The notes under the pieces: generated by a model
The model's database searches: none
The model's input: the letters and a program-made list of their open reading frames with translations, nothing else
What the model was told of the DNA's origin: nothing
DNA from: Deinococcus sonorensis KR-87
GTDB lineage: Bacteria; Deinococcota; Deinococci; Deinococcales; Deinococcaceae
Length of the DNA stretch: 64,000 nt
Assembly: GCF_040256395.1 (NCBI RefSeq)
Contig: NZ_CP158299.1
Location: 464,001 to 528,000 of the forward strand
Direction of reading: 5' to 3'
In this document: positions 41,305 to 49,666 of the stretch, one piece after another
Position numbering within the stretch: the stretch's first letter is position 1
Layout: every line of letters begins with the position of its first letter
Translations under genes and position numbers: made by a program

Positions 41305-41874
41305 TCACAACCTGGCCTTCACCTGGGAGCGCCAGCCGCGTTTCTCGAGGCAGCGGAAGTTGGGGACGCCAGCGATCAGCGTGAGGTACTCGGCCAGCAG
41401 CAGCAGTTCCTCGTCCTGCGGATCGCCCTGCCATTCCGACACCTTCACAAGGTGCCCGTAGCCGGTGGCATAATTCGACGCCCGGTCGTCGATCACCAGA
41501 ATGCGGCCTTGCGGATAACGGCGCTGAATCCAGCGGGCTTTGAATTTCCTGGCGGGCTTGTGCCACTCCAACTCGCCCCACTCATTCCGGGTGGGCGTAC
41601 AGCGGGTCCGGTGCCACAGGAAGAACGCCCTGGAGGCGACATCGATCCCGGTCGCTTCGTTGATGGCGGCGAGACCGGCCATCATCCAGTCTTCGGTGGC
41701 CGCCGTCCACACGGCCAGATCGTACGACTGCAGGGCGCGTTCGAGGAACGTGCCGAGATGAGGACGCAGCCGAAAGCGCACGCCGGCGGGCGCACCCGGA
41801 TCCTCCTGGCCAAGCCACAGGGCCTCGTCCAGGTCCAGCACCAGCAGGGGGCGGCTCAGGGGCTCGGGGTCCAC
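41305..41874 (-). CDS. HAD phosphatase of the NLI/FCP1 type
   Basis: I take the GTG giving VDPEPLSRPLLVLDLDEALW (189 aa), 61 bases from a divergent hydrolase. The core motif is DLDEA with Asp14 and Asp16; eukaryotic FCP1/SCP phosphatases have DLDET, so the usual Thr/Val is Ala here. Further motifs are VWTAATEDWM (motif II) and GRILVIDDRASNYATG (motif III). Bacterial members are rare relative to other HADs and their substrates are unknown; a phosphoprotein is possible but not shown. Confidence 0.85.
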   Translation of the reverse strand: MDPEPLSRPLLVLDLDEALWLGQEDPGAPAGVRFRLRPHLGTFLERALQSYDLAVWTAATEDWMMAGLAAINEATGIDVASRAFFLWHRTRCTPTRNEWGELEWHKPARKFKARWIQRRYPQGRILVIDDRASNYATGYGHLVKVSEWQGDPQDEELLLLAEYLTLIAGVPNFRCLEKRGWRSQVKARL

Positions 41875-41934
41875 CGCTCGATCATGGCAGGAGTCCACAG
41901 GCGGAAAAGCGGCAACCCGTGAGAGGCTGTGGGC

Positions 41935-42768
41935 ATGACGCACAGCGATCCGGTCACGGCAGGATGGACCCGCGACACCTGTGAAGCGAACGGAATCCAC
42001 CTCCACTATTTGAGAACGGGCGGGGACAAGCCCCCTCTGATCGCGCTGCATGGCTTGAGCGGCAGTGGGGCCTGCTGGACGCCGGTGGCGCGCGCCCTAG
42101 AGAACGACTTTGACGTGATCATGCCCGACGCTCGGGGGCACGGAAGGTCGAGCGCCCCGCCGGGCGGGTACGCCTACCGCGACCATGCCCGCGACGTCCT
42201 GGGCCTCATTGAAGCCCTGGCGCTGACTGATCCGGTGCTGCTCGGCCATTCGATGGGCGGAATGACCGCCGCGGTAGTGGCGAGCCAGCTCGGGTCGGCC
42301 GTCCGGGGCGTCGTGCTGGCGGACCCGACGTTCATCAGTCCCGAGTGGCAGCGCGAGGTGTACGAGAGCGACGTAGCCGAGCAACATCAGCAGCTCCTGG
42401 GTGAGGAAAGAAGCGTCGTGCTGGCCCAGACCCGGCAGCGGCACCCCCAGCGTTCAGAAGAAATGATCGAGTTGCTGACCGAGGCCAGGTTTCAGACGCG
42501 CGTCCAGGCGTTTGAGGTGCTGGTCCCTCCCAACCCCGAGTACCACGAGCTGGTCCGCAGCATCCGCGCACCTATGCTGCTGGTCATGGGGAGCCGGGGG
42601 GTGGTCTCGCTGGACACCGCTCAGAACCTGCAGGCCCTGAATCCGCTGCTCCGTTCCGACCTGATGGCGGACGTCGGCCATGGGCTCCCCTATGACCAGC
42701 CGGAACAGCTGGCCCGGCTGGTCCAGTCCTTCGTCGGGCCGCGGGTCGCGGATGAATCCGGGACTTAA
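41935..42768 (+). CDS. alpha/beta-hydrolase
   Basis: The ATG at 41935 gives 277 aa; a GTG two codons earlier is also possible. The fold is complete: oxyanion loop ALHGLSGSGACW, nucleophile Ser106 in LGHSMGGM, and catalytic His in MADVGHGLPYDQPEQL. Asp is probably in MGSRGVVSLDTAQ. Such enzymes hydrolyse esters, lactones or C-C bonds. The gene is divergent from the FCP1-like phosphatase gene with a short shared promoter region. Substrate unknown. Confidence 0.88.
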   Translation: MTHSDPVTAGWTRDTCEANGIHLHYLRTGGDKPPLIALHGLSGSGACWTPVARALENDFDVIMPDARGHGRSSAPPGGYAYRDHARDVLGLIEALALTDPVLLGHSMGGMTAAVVASQLGSAVRGVVLADPTFISPEWQREVYESDVAEQHQQLLGEERSVVLAQTRQRHPQRSEEMIELLTEARFQTRVQAFEVLVPPNPEYHELVRSIRAPMLLVMGSRGVVSLDTAQNLQALNPLLRSDLMADVGHGLPYDQPEQLARLVQSFVGPRVADESGT

Positions 42769-43019
42769 GCCGGCCAGGCGAGCAGCGAATCGGCGGATCC
42801 CCAGCCTCCAGGGGACCTTTCCTTCGACGTGACCAACCGCCGGACGTCATCACGCGGTCCGCCGGGTGGTGCAGCCCCTCGGGCCGAACAGCTGCCGGCT
42901 CACCTCCAGCGGTCAGGGCGGGTTTCGCCTTCCCCATACTCGCCCTGAGTGTTCCACCCTGGGCGGGCGTCGGCCAGACCGTGTGACCCGCCCGCGTCGA
43001 GCAGTGCTGTCGAGCCGGA

Positions 43020-45212
43020 TCAGGTGCGGGGGAGGCGAAACCCGAAGGTGGCGCCCTCCCCCAGCGTTCCGGTGGCCGTCACCGTGCCGCCGTGACGTTC
43101 CACGATTCGCCGGACGTTGGCCAGGCCAATCCCGGTGCCTTCGAACTCGTCGCTGCGATGCAGCCGCTGGAACACCCCGAACAGCCGGTCGACGTACCGG
43201 GCATCAAAGCCCGCCCCATTGTCCCGCACCCACACGGCCACGTCGCCGCTGTGCTCCTCAGCCCAGACTTCGATGTGCGCCTCGCTGCGCTTCCGGGTGT
43301 ATTTGACCGCGTTGCCGAGCAGGTTCTGCAGCACCTGTCGCAGCAGGTCCGCGTCGCCCTGCACCATCGGCAGCGGGTGGATGCTCCACACGATCCGCCG
43401 GTCCAGCGCGTCCATTTCCAGTTCCTTGCGGGCATGCTCCACCAGCAGCCCCAGGTCCACCAGCCCCAGCTGAAGGGGTTTTCTGGACGACTGCGAGAGG
43501 TCCAGCAGCGCGTCGATCAGGGTGTCCATGTGGTCGGCCGCCTCGCTGACCACCGTGAGGTAGCGGTCCACCCCTGGGGCGATGGGGGTCCCCAACGCGC
43601 GGCGCAACAGGGCGTTGAAGCCTTTGATGTGGCGCACGGGGGTCCGCAGGTCATGACTCACCGAGTGCGCGAACGCTTCGAGTTCCTCATTGACTTTGCT
43701 GATGGAGCGGTGCTGCGCGTCGATCTTTTCCAGGCTCTGGGCCCGCTGCAGCGACAGGTTCAAACTGCCTTCCACCGATTGCAGCACGGCCTTGTCCGCC
43801 GCCGTCCATCGGCGCTGGTCGAACAGCATGACGCCGAGCACCCCCCGAACCGTTCCGCTGACCACCACCGGGATGGTGGCGGTGCTGGCGACCGTCCGCG
43901 TGGCGAGCGGCTGGCTGTCGGTGGCCGGGTCATACACGTCCTGGTAATACGGCGCGCCGCTGTGCCAGGGAATCGTGAGGTTCCGTGCCTGCTCCAGCGG
44001 CACCCCCGCCTGAATCACCTGCTCGAGCGCCGGGTCGTGGACTTCACCGGTCCGCAGTTTCAACTGCCACCGGTCGCCTTCGGGCTCGTAGTACACCGTG
44101 GCGCTGCCCGGCAGCAGATCCCCCACCAGGCGCTGGGCCGTCTGAATCAGGGCGTAGGGATCGGTTTCCAGGATCAGGTCACGCGTCAGCTCCGCGAACC
44201 CTTCCAGCGCCCTGGTCCGGGCGTCGAGTTCGGCATTGCGTTCCTGCAGGTGCCGGGTGAGCTCAGCCGCGTGGAGCGCCGCCGCCACCTGCCCGCTGAA
44301 CAGGTTCAGGAAATCCCAGGCGGCCTGGTTGAGTTCACGCCGCGGGTTGACCCCGAGGAGCAGCAGCCCGAGCCGCTGCGACTGGTCCGGCGTCGTGAGC
44401 GGCTGCAGCACCAGCTGGCGAACCGGTTCTGGCCACGCGGAGGTCGGCAGCGGCGCCACATCCAGCACCTGGGCGCCCTGCGCCACTCCCCAGGCCTCCG
44501 GCGCGCGGCGGAAGGGTGCCGCGTCCGCTGGGCTCAACCCGGCCGACCCGGCCAGCGTCATCGTGCCGTCTGCCGCAGGGCGGTGCAGCAGCACCGCCGG
44601 GAGGTCCTGGGGGTTGGCCCGCGCCACGTCCAGGACCGTCCGGATCACCTGCTGCGGATCGCCGGCGCTCAGCAGGGCGGCGGTGAGGTCGGCGAGCGTC
44701 CGGGTGCGCCGGGCCGCCAGGACCCGCTCGGTCGTCTCGGTGACCGAGCAGAACACGCCCTGCACCTGTCCGGCAACGGAGACGGGGCTGTAACTCACGT
44801 CGAAGTAGCACTCCTCCATGTACCCGTGTCGCACGAGCGGCACCAGAAGGTTCTCGAACATGACGCTGTCACCCCCCTGCAGCGCGGCGTCGAAGACCGG
44901 CTTGAGGCCAGGGTACCCGTCCTGCCCGAAGATGTCGGCGGTGCGGGACCCCAGCGCGGCGGGATGCTTGTCGTCACCGAGGATGGGCCGGTAGGCGTCG
45001 TTGTACAGCGCGATCAGCTGATGGGTCCAGGCCAGGTACATCGGCTGCCTGGACGTGAGCATCAGGTTCACGTAGGTGCGGAGTTCGGCCGGCCAGCCGT
45101 GAGGCGGTCCCAGGGGCGAGGCGTTCCAGTCGAACGCACGCATCCGCACGCTCATTTCCCCATCACCAGGAAACAGTCGATCGAACGCGAATGAACCGTC
45201 GAACTCAGTCAT
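43020..45212 (-). CDS. PAS/GAF sensor histidine kinase
   Basis: Domain order in 730 aa: a PAS-like fold at about 25-165 (MYLAWTHQLIALYNDAYRPILG, YSPVSVAGQVQGVFCSVTE), GAF (about 175-320), coiled coil, second GAF (about 350-490, GVLGVMLFDQRRW), HisKA with His near 519 (FAHSVSHDLRTPVRHIKGF), and HATPase (NLLGNAVKY, DNGAGFD, GTGIGLANVRRIV). No membrane helix is seen, so it is cytoplasmic. It is bacteriophytochrome-kinase-like in its C-terminal core, sharing that core with the kinases at 20062 and 56622. No response regulator is adjacent. Confidence 0.93.
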   Translation of the reverse strand: MTEFDGSFAFDRLFPGDGEMSVRMRAFDWNASPLGPPHGWPAELRTYVNLMLTSRQPMYLAWTHQLIALYNDAYRPILGDDKHPAALGSRTADIFGQDGYPGLKPVFDAALQGGDSVMFENLLVPLVRHGYMEECYFDVSYSPVSVAGQVQGVFCSVTETTERVLAARRTRTLADLTAALLSAGDPQQVIRTVLDVARANPQDLPAVLLHRPAADGTMTLAGSAGLSPADAAPFRRAPEAWGVAQGAQVLDVAPLPTSAWPEPVRQLVLQPLTTPDQSQRLGLLLLGVNPRRELNQAAWDFLNLFSGQVAAALHAAELTRHLQERNAELDARTRALEGFAELTRDLILETDPYALIQTAQRLVGDLLPGSATVYYEPEGDRWQLKLRTGEVHDPALEQVIQAGVPLEQARNLTIPWHSGAPYYQDVYDPATDSQPLATRTVASTATIPVVVSGTVRGVLGVMLFDQRRWTAADKAVLQSVEGSLNLSLQRAQSLEKIDAQHRSISKVNEELEAFAHSVSHDLRTPVRHIKGFNALLRRALGTPIAPGVDRYLTVVSEAADHMDTLIDALLDLSQSSRKPLQLGLVDLGLLVEHARKELEMDALDRRIVWSIHPLPMVQGDADLLRQVLQNLLGNAVKYTRKRSEAHIEVWAEEHSGDVAVWVRDNGAGFDARYVDRLFGVFQRLHRSDEFEGTGIGLANVRRIVERHGGTVTATGTLGEGATFGFRLPRT

Positions 45213-45889
45213 GCCTCTCCAGCATAGGGAAGGCGTGGACCGGACGCGCGCAGTCGACGTGAGCTTCCGGCATGGACCGGATCCTCCACTGCATCTGGGA
45301 CCACCCGGTGCAGTTCGCGCTGGAGCTGCCCGGTTTCGTCCGGTCTGCCGTCAGGCCCGCGCTGTCCTGCTCAGGCGAGGCCACCGCTCACCCCCCGCCC
45401 AACGGGAGCGCCCTGCAGTGGACGGCCCAGCCGGCGCGGCCCAGGTTCCTGGACCCCCGCCCGACGCTTTGTTCCAGCGTTCCTGCGCGCCTGCAGCGTG
45501 ACCACCGGGGTGACCCGGTTGCGTTCGGCCATGGCTCATCCCACCCTCCCTGCGACTGCGAAGCATGGGCTGGGGGCCCTCACCGCTGGGGAGGGCTCCC
45601 AGTCAGATCCCCTGGCTCACACCGACGCAACGATTCCGCCGCACGCCTCAGTGCACCCTGGCTGCCTCAGCACCGCGACGGCGGAACGATTTCTCCTGGC
45701 GTGATGCATCCCTGTGCAGGGCAGAGCGGACCCAGACGCAGCCTTCGTCCCATGCCCATGGACGCGCCGAGTGAGCTTCGTTAAGTGCGACCTGCGCGCT
45801 TGACGGCTCCGTCTCGCGCGCACGTTTCCTTCGTACGGTCGGTCATTGCCTGGCGAGCTCCGACCGTCTCCTGGCTGTGGCACGCGTGG
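45213..45889. other. non-coding or decayed stretch
   Basis: About 680 bases. Frames up to 170 codons exist on both strands but lack ribosome-binding sites, domains or plausible composition. The region may be a decayed gene; I recognise no transposase, RNA or repeat. Confidence 0.45.
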
Positions 45890-46219
45890 TCATCTCGGGA
45901 AGATTGTGAGTCCCCGTTCCTCCAACGTTCTTGCAGCGCTGATCAGCAGGTTGATCTCGACGTTGCGGAAGTCCTCGTCATGCCTGGATTGCGTCTCCAG
46001 CACCTCACCCTGGTACTTCACCACAAACTCGTAGAACTCACTGCGGGCCATCGCGCGCCTCATGGTGCCCACCTGCTCGGTCATCTCCGGGTCCGAACCG
46101 GTCACGGTGTGCTCCCAGGCGGCCTGGACGCCCAAGGCGTTCATTCGCTCCCACAGCGCCAGGTTGAGCCCGTTGAGCTCGGTTTCCCAAATATCGTTCC
46201 GCTGGTCGATGGTGGTCAT
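45890..46219 (-). CDS. hypothetical protein (109 aa)
   Basis: AGGGTGA stands before the ATG. The product (MTTIDQRNDIWETELNGLNL...) is mainly helical with several conserved-looking aromatics (LALWERMNALGVQAAWEH, SEFYEFVVKYQGEVLE) and ends LEERGLTIFPR. It is cytoplasmic, mildly acidic and unrecognised. It stands alone between two gene-poor stretches. Confidence 0.6.
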   Translation of the reverse strand: MTTIDQRNDIWETELNGLNLALWERMNALGVQAAWEHTVTGSDPEMTEQVGTMRRAMARSEFYEFVVKYQGEVLETQSRHDEDFRNVEINLLISAARTLEERGLTIFPR

Positions 46220-46566
46220 AGATCACCCTAGCGTCTGTCGGCCGTGACTGGGCTTCGGTTGGGTGTGGGTCGTGCTCACGGGGCGGCCCCCTCAGCCACT
46301 CCCGTCTCTCTGCCCGAAGAGGATCGCCAGGACCTTGGCACCTCACATGTTCTGGCACGGCATCAGCCCGCGCCCGAATCGACTCAATGGCGCAGTCGCG
46401 GGCGTACGGTGCCCCTGTGAGCCTGCGTAGGCCCAGCACGCTGAATTGCTGCATGTTGAGGGATCCTTGTTGCCTCCACGCTGAGGACCACGCGATCCGG
46501 AAAGCTATGCCACCTGCGTCCACGACGCCATGTTCTTGATACATAAGCAATCGTGACGACCGCACA
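46220..46566. other. gene-poor stretch
   Basis: About 350 bases with no convincing gene; a reverse frame with plausible start (MYQEHGVVDAGGIAF) runs into the 109-aa gene in another phase and is rejected. AT-rich around 46530-46550 (TTGATACATAAG), perhaps the promoter of the membrane-protein gene that follows. Confidence 0.4.
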
Positions 46567-46623
46567 CTCATCCCATCCCGCGTTGGCCTTTGGTGGCGTT
46601 TTTCTCTGTTCGGCGCCGTCTGG

Positions 46624-47088
46624 TTGGCGGCCGCCAGCTATCCGTATGCCGGTCCTCGCCCGTTGATCCTGGCCGCCATCCTGATCCTGAGTCTCCTGAT
46701 GACGGCATGGGCCGTGACGCGCTTCTCCTCGCGCCGCCGCGGATTCTCAGGGACGAGCGACAGGGCCGCAGGCAACAGGGTCCGCAAAGGGTTCATCGTT
46801 GTCAACATCGTGCAGTGGTCGAGCATCGGCGTCGCCGTGTTGCTGCTGGCCTTGACGAACCATCCGTCCTGGATCCTGCCCTGCGTCATCCTGGTCACCG
46901 GGCTTCATTTCTTCCCACTGGCGCACCTCTTCCGCTACCGGGGCTACACCCTGACCGCAGCGGCTCTGATCGTGGTCGCGCTGCTGTGCATGCTGTTCGG
47001 CAGCGATGGCCGCAGTGTGGGGCTGAGCTTGTTGGCCACCGGCGCCATCCTGTGGGCGAGTGCGGTTGCCCTCTTAGCGGCCATGTGA
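46624..47088 (+). CDS. hypothetical membrane protein, start uncertain
   Basis: From a TTG at 46624 the product is 154 aa with four helices: PLILAAILILSLLMTAWAV, WSSIGVAVLLLAL, LPCVILVTGLHFFPLAHLF and SVGLSLLATGAILWASAVALL. HFFPLAHLFRYRGY is a distinctive polar loop. The frame stays open upstream to 46540 and encodes WWRFSLFGAVWLAAASYP, which looks like part of a first hydrophobic segment, yet contains no ATG or GTG. The start may be a rare codon, or the 5' end may be damaged. No function is known to me. Confidence 0.6.
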   Translation: MAAASYPYAGPRPLILAAILILSLLMTAWAVTRFSSRRRGFSGTSDRAAGNRVRKGFIVVNIVQWSSIGVAVLLLALTNHPSWILPCVILVTGLHFFPLAHLFRYRGYTLTAAALIVVALLCMLFGSDGRSVGLSLLATGAILWASAVALLAAM

Positions 47089-47221
47089 GCATCGCGACGC
47101 CAGTTCCGGGTCCTGGCCGGCCGTTCCACCGAACCAACGTGAGCCCTGGACGTGCGGCCCGGTCAGACCCACTGGTCGGAGCGTTCGCCGCATCTTCATG
47201 TTCAGACGTTCCGCTTGACGC

Positions 47222-47239
47222 CTACCTACATGTAGGTAG
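47222..47239. promoter_or_regulatory. perfect 18-bp palindrome, TetR autoregulatory operator
   Basis: CTACCTACATGTAGGTAG lies 3 bases before the GTG start of the TetR gene. Position and perfect symmetry are those of a TetR self-operator controlling the whole three-gene operon. Confidence 0.8.
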
Positions 47240-47242
47240 ATA

Positions 47243-47839
47243 GTGACACACGTGACCGGTGCCCCCACCACCCGCGACCGCATTCTGGATGTGGCGCAAC
47301 AGCTCGTTCAGCAGCGCGGCTTCTCGTCCGTCGCGTACCGCGACATCAGCACCGCTCTTGGGATCCGCAACGCCAGCATCCACCACCATTTTCCCAGCAA
47401 GACCGACCTGGGCACGGCCCTGGTCCAGCGTTACCGCCGGCAGATCGAAACGCAGCTCACCCATCTGAGCGACACCGAGCCCTCGCCCCTCCAGCGTCTG
47501 CGCGCGTACCTCACTGGCTATCAGGGCGTCGTCCACGAGGACGGCCGCATCTGCCTGTGCACGCAGCTGACCTCGGAGGACTGCATCCTGCCCGCCGCCA
47601 TTCAGCAGGAACTCGACGCGTTCTTCACCTTCAGCGAAGAGTGGTTGACCCGCGCGCTGGCCGAGGGCCAGCAGCAGGGGGAACTGCAGTTCAGCGGCTC
47701 CGCCACCGACACCGCCCAGGTGCTGCTCGCCACCGTCGAAGGGGCCATGTTGATGGCCCGAGCCACCCGCAGCCCGCACCGGTTCCAGCACGTCACCCAG
47801 CACGCCCTCACCGCCCTCTGCCTTCCCAGGAGTCTCTGA
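47243..47839 (+). CDS. TetR family regulator
   Basis: The start is a GTG just after the palindrome. The 198-aa protein has the TetR helix-turn-helix at about residues 10-56 (RDRILDVAQQLVQQRGFSS, YRDISTALGIRNASIHHHF) and an all-helical C-terminal ligand pocket including CLCTQLTSEDC with two spaced cysteines, seen in redox- or electrophile-sensing TetR proteins. The stop overlaps the next ATG by one base, so it is co-transcribed with a PEP-mutase-like enzyme and a hydrolase. It probably represses this operon until an electrophile or xenobiotic binds. Confidence 0.92.
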   Translation: MTHVTGAPTTRDRILDVAQQLVQQRGFSSVAYRDISTALGIRNASIHHHFPSKTDLGTALVQRYRRQIETQLTHLSDTEPSPLQRLRAYLTGYQGVVHEDGRICLCTQLTSEDCILPAAIQQELDAFFTFSEEWLTRALAEGQQQGELQFSGSATDTAQVLLATVEGAMLMARATRSPHRFQHVTQHALTALCLPRSL

Positions 47840-48624
47840 TGCCCCAGACCACCGCTGACCACGCCCGCCGCCTGCTCGACCTGCACACCCAGCCGGAGAT
47901 TCTGGTCCTGCCGAACGTCTGGGACGTCGTGTCCGCCCAGGTGGTCGCGGCCACGCCCGGTGTTCAGGCGCTCGCCACGGCCAGCCACTCCATCGCCTCG
48001 ACCTTCGGCTACCCCGACGGGGAGCGGATCCCGCTGGAGCTGCACCTGGACATGGTCCGCCGGATCGTCGAAGCGGTGTCGCTCCCGGTGTCGATGGACT
48101 TCGAGGCCGGCTACGGCCATCCGGGCGACACGGCCCGCCGCGCCATCGAGATCGGCGTGGCCGGCGGCAACCTGGAGGACGGCATGCGCCCCCTAGGGGA
48201 AGCGGTGGCCGCCGTGCAGGCGGTCATGGAGGCGGGCCGGGCGGCCGGCGTCGACTTCGTCCTCAACGCCCGCACCGACGCCGCGCTGCGGGCCACGCCC
48301 GAGCAGTCGCGCACCCAGGTCATCCGGGAAGTGATCACCCGCGGCCAGGCGTTCCTGGAGGCCGGCGCGCCGGTGGTCTTCGTGCCTGGGCTGATCGCCC
48401 GCGAGGAGATTCAGGAGGTGAGTGACGCCCTGGGACAGCGGAAGCTGACGGTGATCAGTGTGCCGGGCGTCAGCCTCCCGGCCCGTGAGCTGCAACGGCT
48501 GGGCGTGGCCCGCGTGTCAACCGGCCCCTTCACGCAGCGCGTGGCCCTGACCGCCCTGCAGGACGCGGCCGCGGACATCCTCGGCGGCGGCACCCTGCCC
48601 GCCACCACCCGGCCCCTGAACTGA
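47839..48624 (+). CDS. isocitrate lyase/PEP mutase family protein
   Basis: The ATG overlaps the TetR stop (TGATG). The 261-aa protein has the family phosphoenolpyruvate mutase barrel: LVLPNVWDVVSAQVV at the start, Asp87 in SMDFEAGYGHPGD (metal-binding loop), NLEDGM, and FVLNARTDAAL. The isocitrate lyase KKCGH signature is absent. Members include 2-methylisocitrate lyase, carboxyphosphonoenolpyruvate mutase and oxaloacetate decarboxylase; which applies is unclear. The TetR and hydrolase neighbours suggest a detoxification role rather than central metabolism. Confidence 0.88.
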   Translation: MPQTTADHARRLLDLHTQPEILVLPNVWDVVSAQVVAATPGVQALATASHSIASTFGYPDGERIPLELHLDMVRRIVEAVSLPVSMDFEAGYGHPGDTARRAIEIGVAGGNLEDGMRPLGEAVAAVQAVMEAGRAAGVDFVLNARTDAALRATPEQSRTQVIREVITRGQAFLEAGAPVVFVPGLIAREEIQEVSDALGQRKLTVISVPGVSLPARELQRLGVARVSTGPFTQRVALTALQDAAADILGGGTLPATTRPLN

Positions 48625-48679
48625 TCCGACCAGGGAAGAAGCAGCGGCTCCTTCCCACCCCTCAAGAGGAGGTTCCAGC

Positions 48680-49522
48680 ATGCCCACCATTCAGACGAAG
48701 CACGCCCACGCGCCCCAGACCGAGCTGTACTACGAGACGTACGGGGAGGGCCGCCCCGTCGTGCTGATCCACGGCTGGCCCCTGTCGGGCCGGATGTGGG
48801 AGCCGCAGATCGATGCGCTGCGCCACGCCGGGTATCAGGTGACCGCCTACGACCGCCGCGGGTTCGGGCAGAGCGGCAAGACCAACGGCGGGTACACCTA
48901 CGACGTGTTCGCCGCCGACCTGCATGACCTGATCGAGGCGCTGGGCCTGAACGACGTCACCCTGGTGGGCTTCTCGATGGGCGGCGGGGAGGTCAGCCGC
49001 TACGCGGGCCTGTACGGCACCCAGTACCTGCACAGCGCCGCGCTGATCTCCTCGGTGGCCCCGTACCTGCTGAAGACCGACGACAACCCCGGCGGCGGCC
49101 TGACCGAAGCGGACGTGGAGGGCATGGTGCAGCAGGTCGCGGACAACCGCCCGCAGTACCTGGCCGCGTTCACGAAGAACTTCCTGAACTGGGATCAGGG
49201 CGACACCGCCCAGATGCTCGGCGACGAGTTCCTGGCCTTCACGGCGTCCCTGTACTTCCAGGCCTCCCCGGTCGCCACCCAGGCGTGCGTGCAGGCGTTC
49301 GGGACGACGGATTTCCGCGCGGACCTCGCCCGGCTGACGGTCCCGCTGCTGGTGGTGCACGGGGACAGTGACCGGATCGTGCCGCTGGAGGTCAGCGGCC
49401 AGCGCGTGCCGCAGTACCAGGCGGGTGCGGAGCTGCACGTGATGAAGGGCGCGCCACACGGCCTGAACGCCACGCACCCCGAAGCCTTCAACGCGCTGCT
49501 GCTGGACTTCCTGGCGCGCTGA
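48680..49522 (+). CDS. alpha/beta-hydrolase, non-haem chloroperoxidase-like
   Basis: AGAGGAGG precedes the ATG. The 280-aa protein has VLIHGWPLSGRMWEPQ, nucleophile Ser99 in VGFSMGGGEVSRY, Asp in VVHGDSDRIVPLEVS and His in GAPHGLNATHPEAFN. Residues such as YDRRGFGQSGK are diagnostic of the chloroperoxidase/arylesterase group. It is the third gene of the TetR operon and ends at a strong terminator. It would act on esters, or form peracids in side reactions. Confidence 0.92.
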   Translation: MPTIQTKHAHAPQTELYYETYGEGRPVVLIHGWPLSGRMWEPQIDALRHAGYQVTAYDRRGFGQSGKTNGGYTYDVFAADLHDLIEALGLNDVTLVGFSMGGGEVSRYAGLYGTQYLHSAALISSVAPYLLKTDDNPGGGLTEADVEGMVQQVADNRPQYLAAFTKNFLNWDQGDTAQMLGDEFLAFTASLYFQASPVATQACVQAFGTTDFRADLARLTVPLLVVHGDSDRIVPLEVSGQRVPQYQAGAELHVMKGAPHGLNATHPEAFNALLLDFLAR

Positions 49523-49540
49523 GCAAAAAACTTGATGGAA

Positions 49541-49580
49541 GCGAAGCCCCTCCCTGGCCAGGGAGGGGCTTCGCTCTTGT
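49541..49580 (+). terminator. strong intrinsic terminator of the TetR operon
   Basis: A 34-base perfect palindrome (GCGAAGCCCCTCCCTGG and its complement, 49541-49574) is followed by TCTTGT and preceded by AAAAAA, so it may terminate in both directions. Confidence 0.85.
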
Positions 49581-49666
49581 TGACGGCGAGCCCTGCGTTG
49601 TTCCAACCCCATGACGGGCAGCTGCGTGACCCGGAACGGCATCCCCGGAGCTGTCACACTGAACCC

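Noticed and set aside
45272..45784. 170-codon forward frame in a gene-poor region
   Set aside because: No ribosome-binding site or motif; low-complexity Pro/Arg/Ser content.
46038..46571. 177-codon reverse frame
   Set aside because: Runs through the better-supported 109-aa gene in another phase; second half is Arg/Gly shadow.
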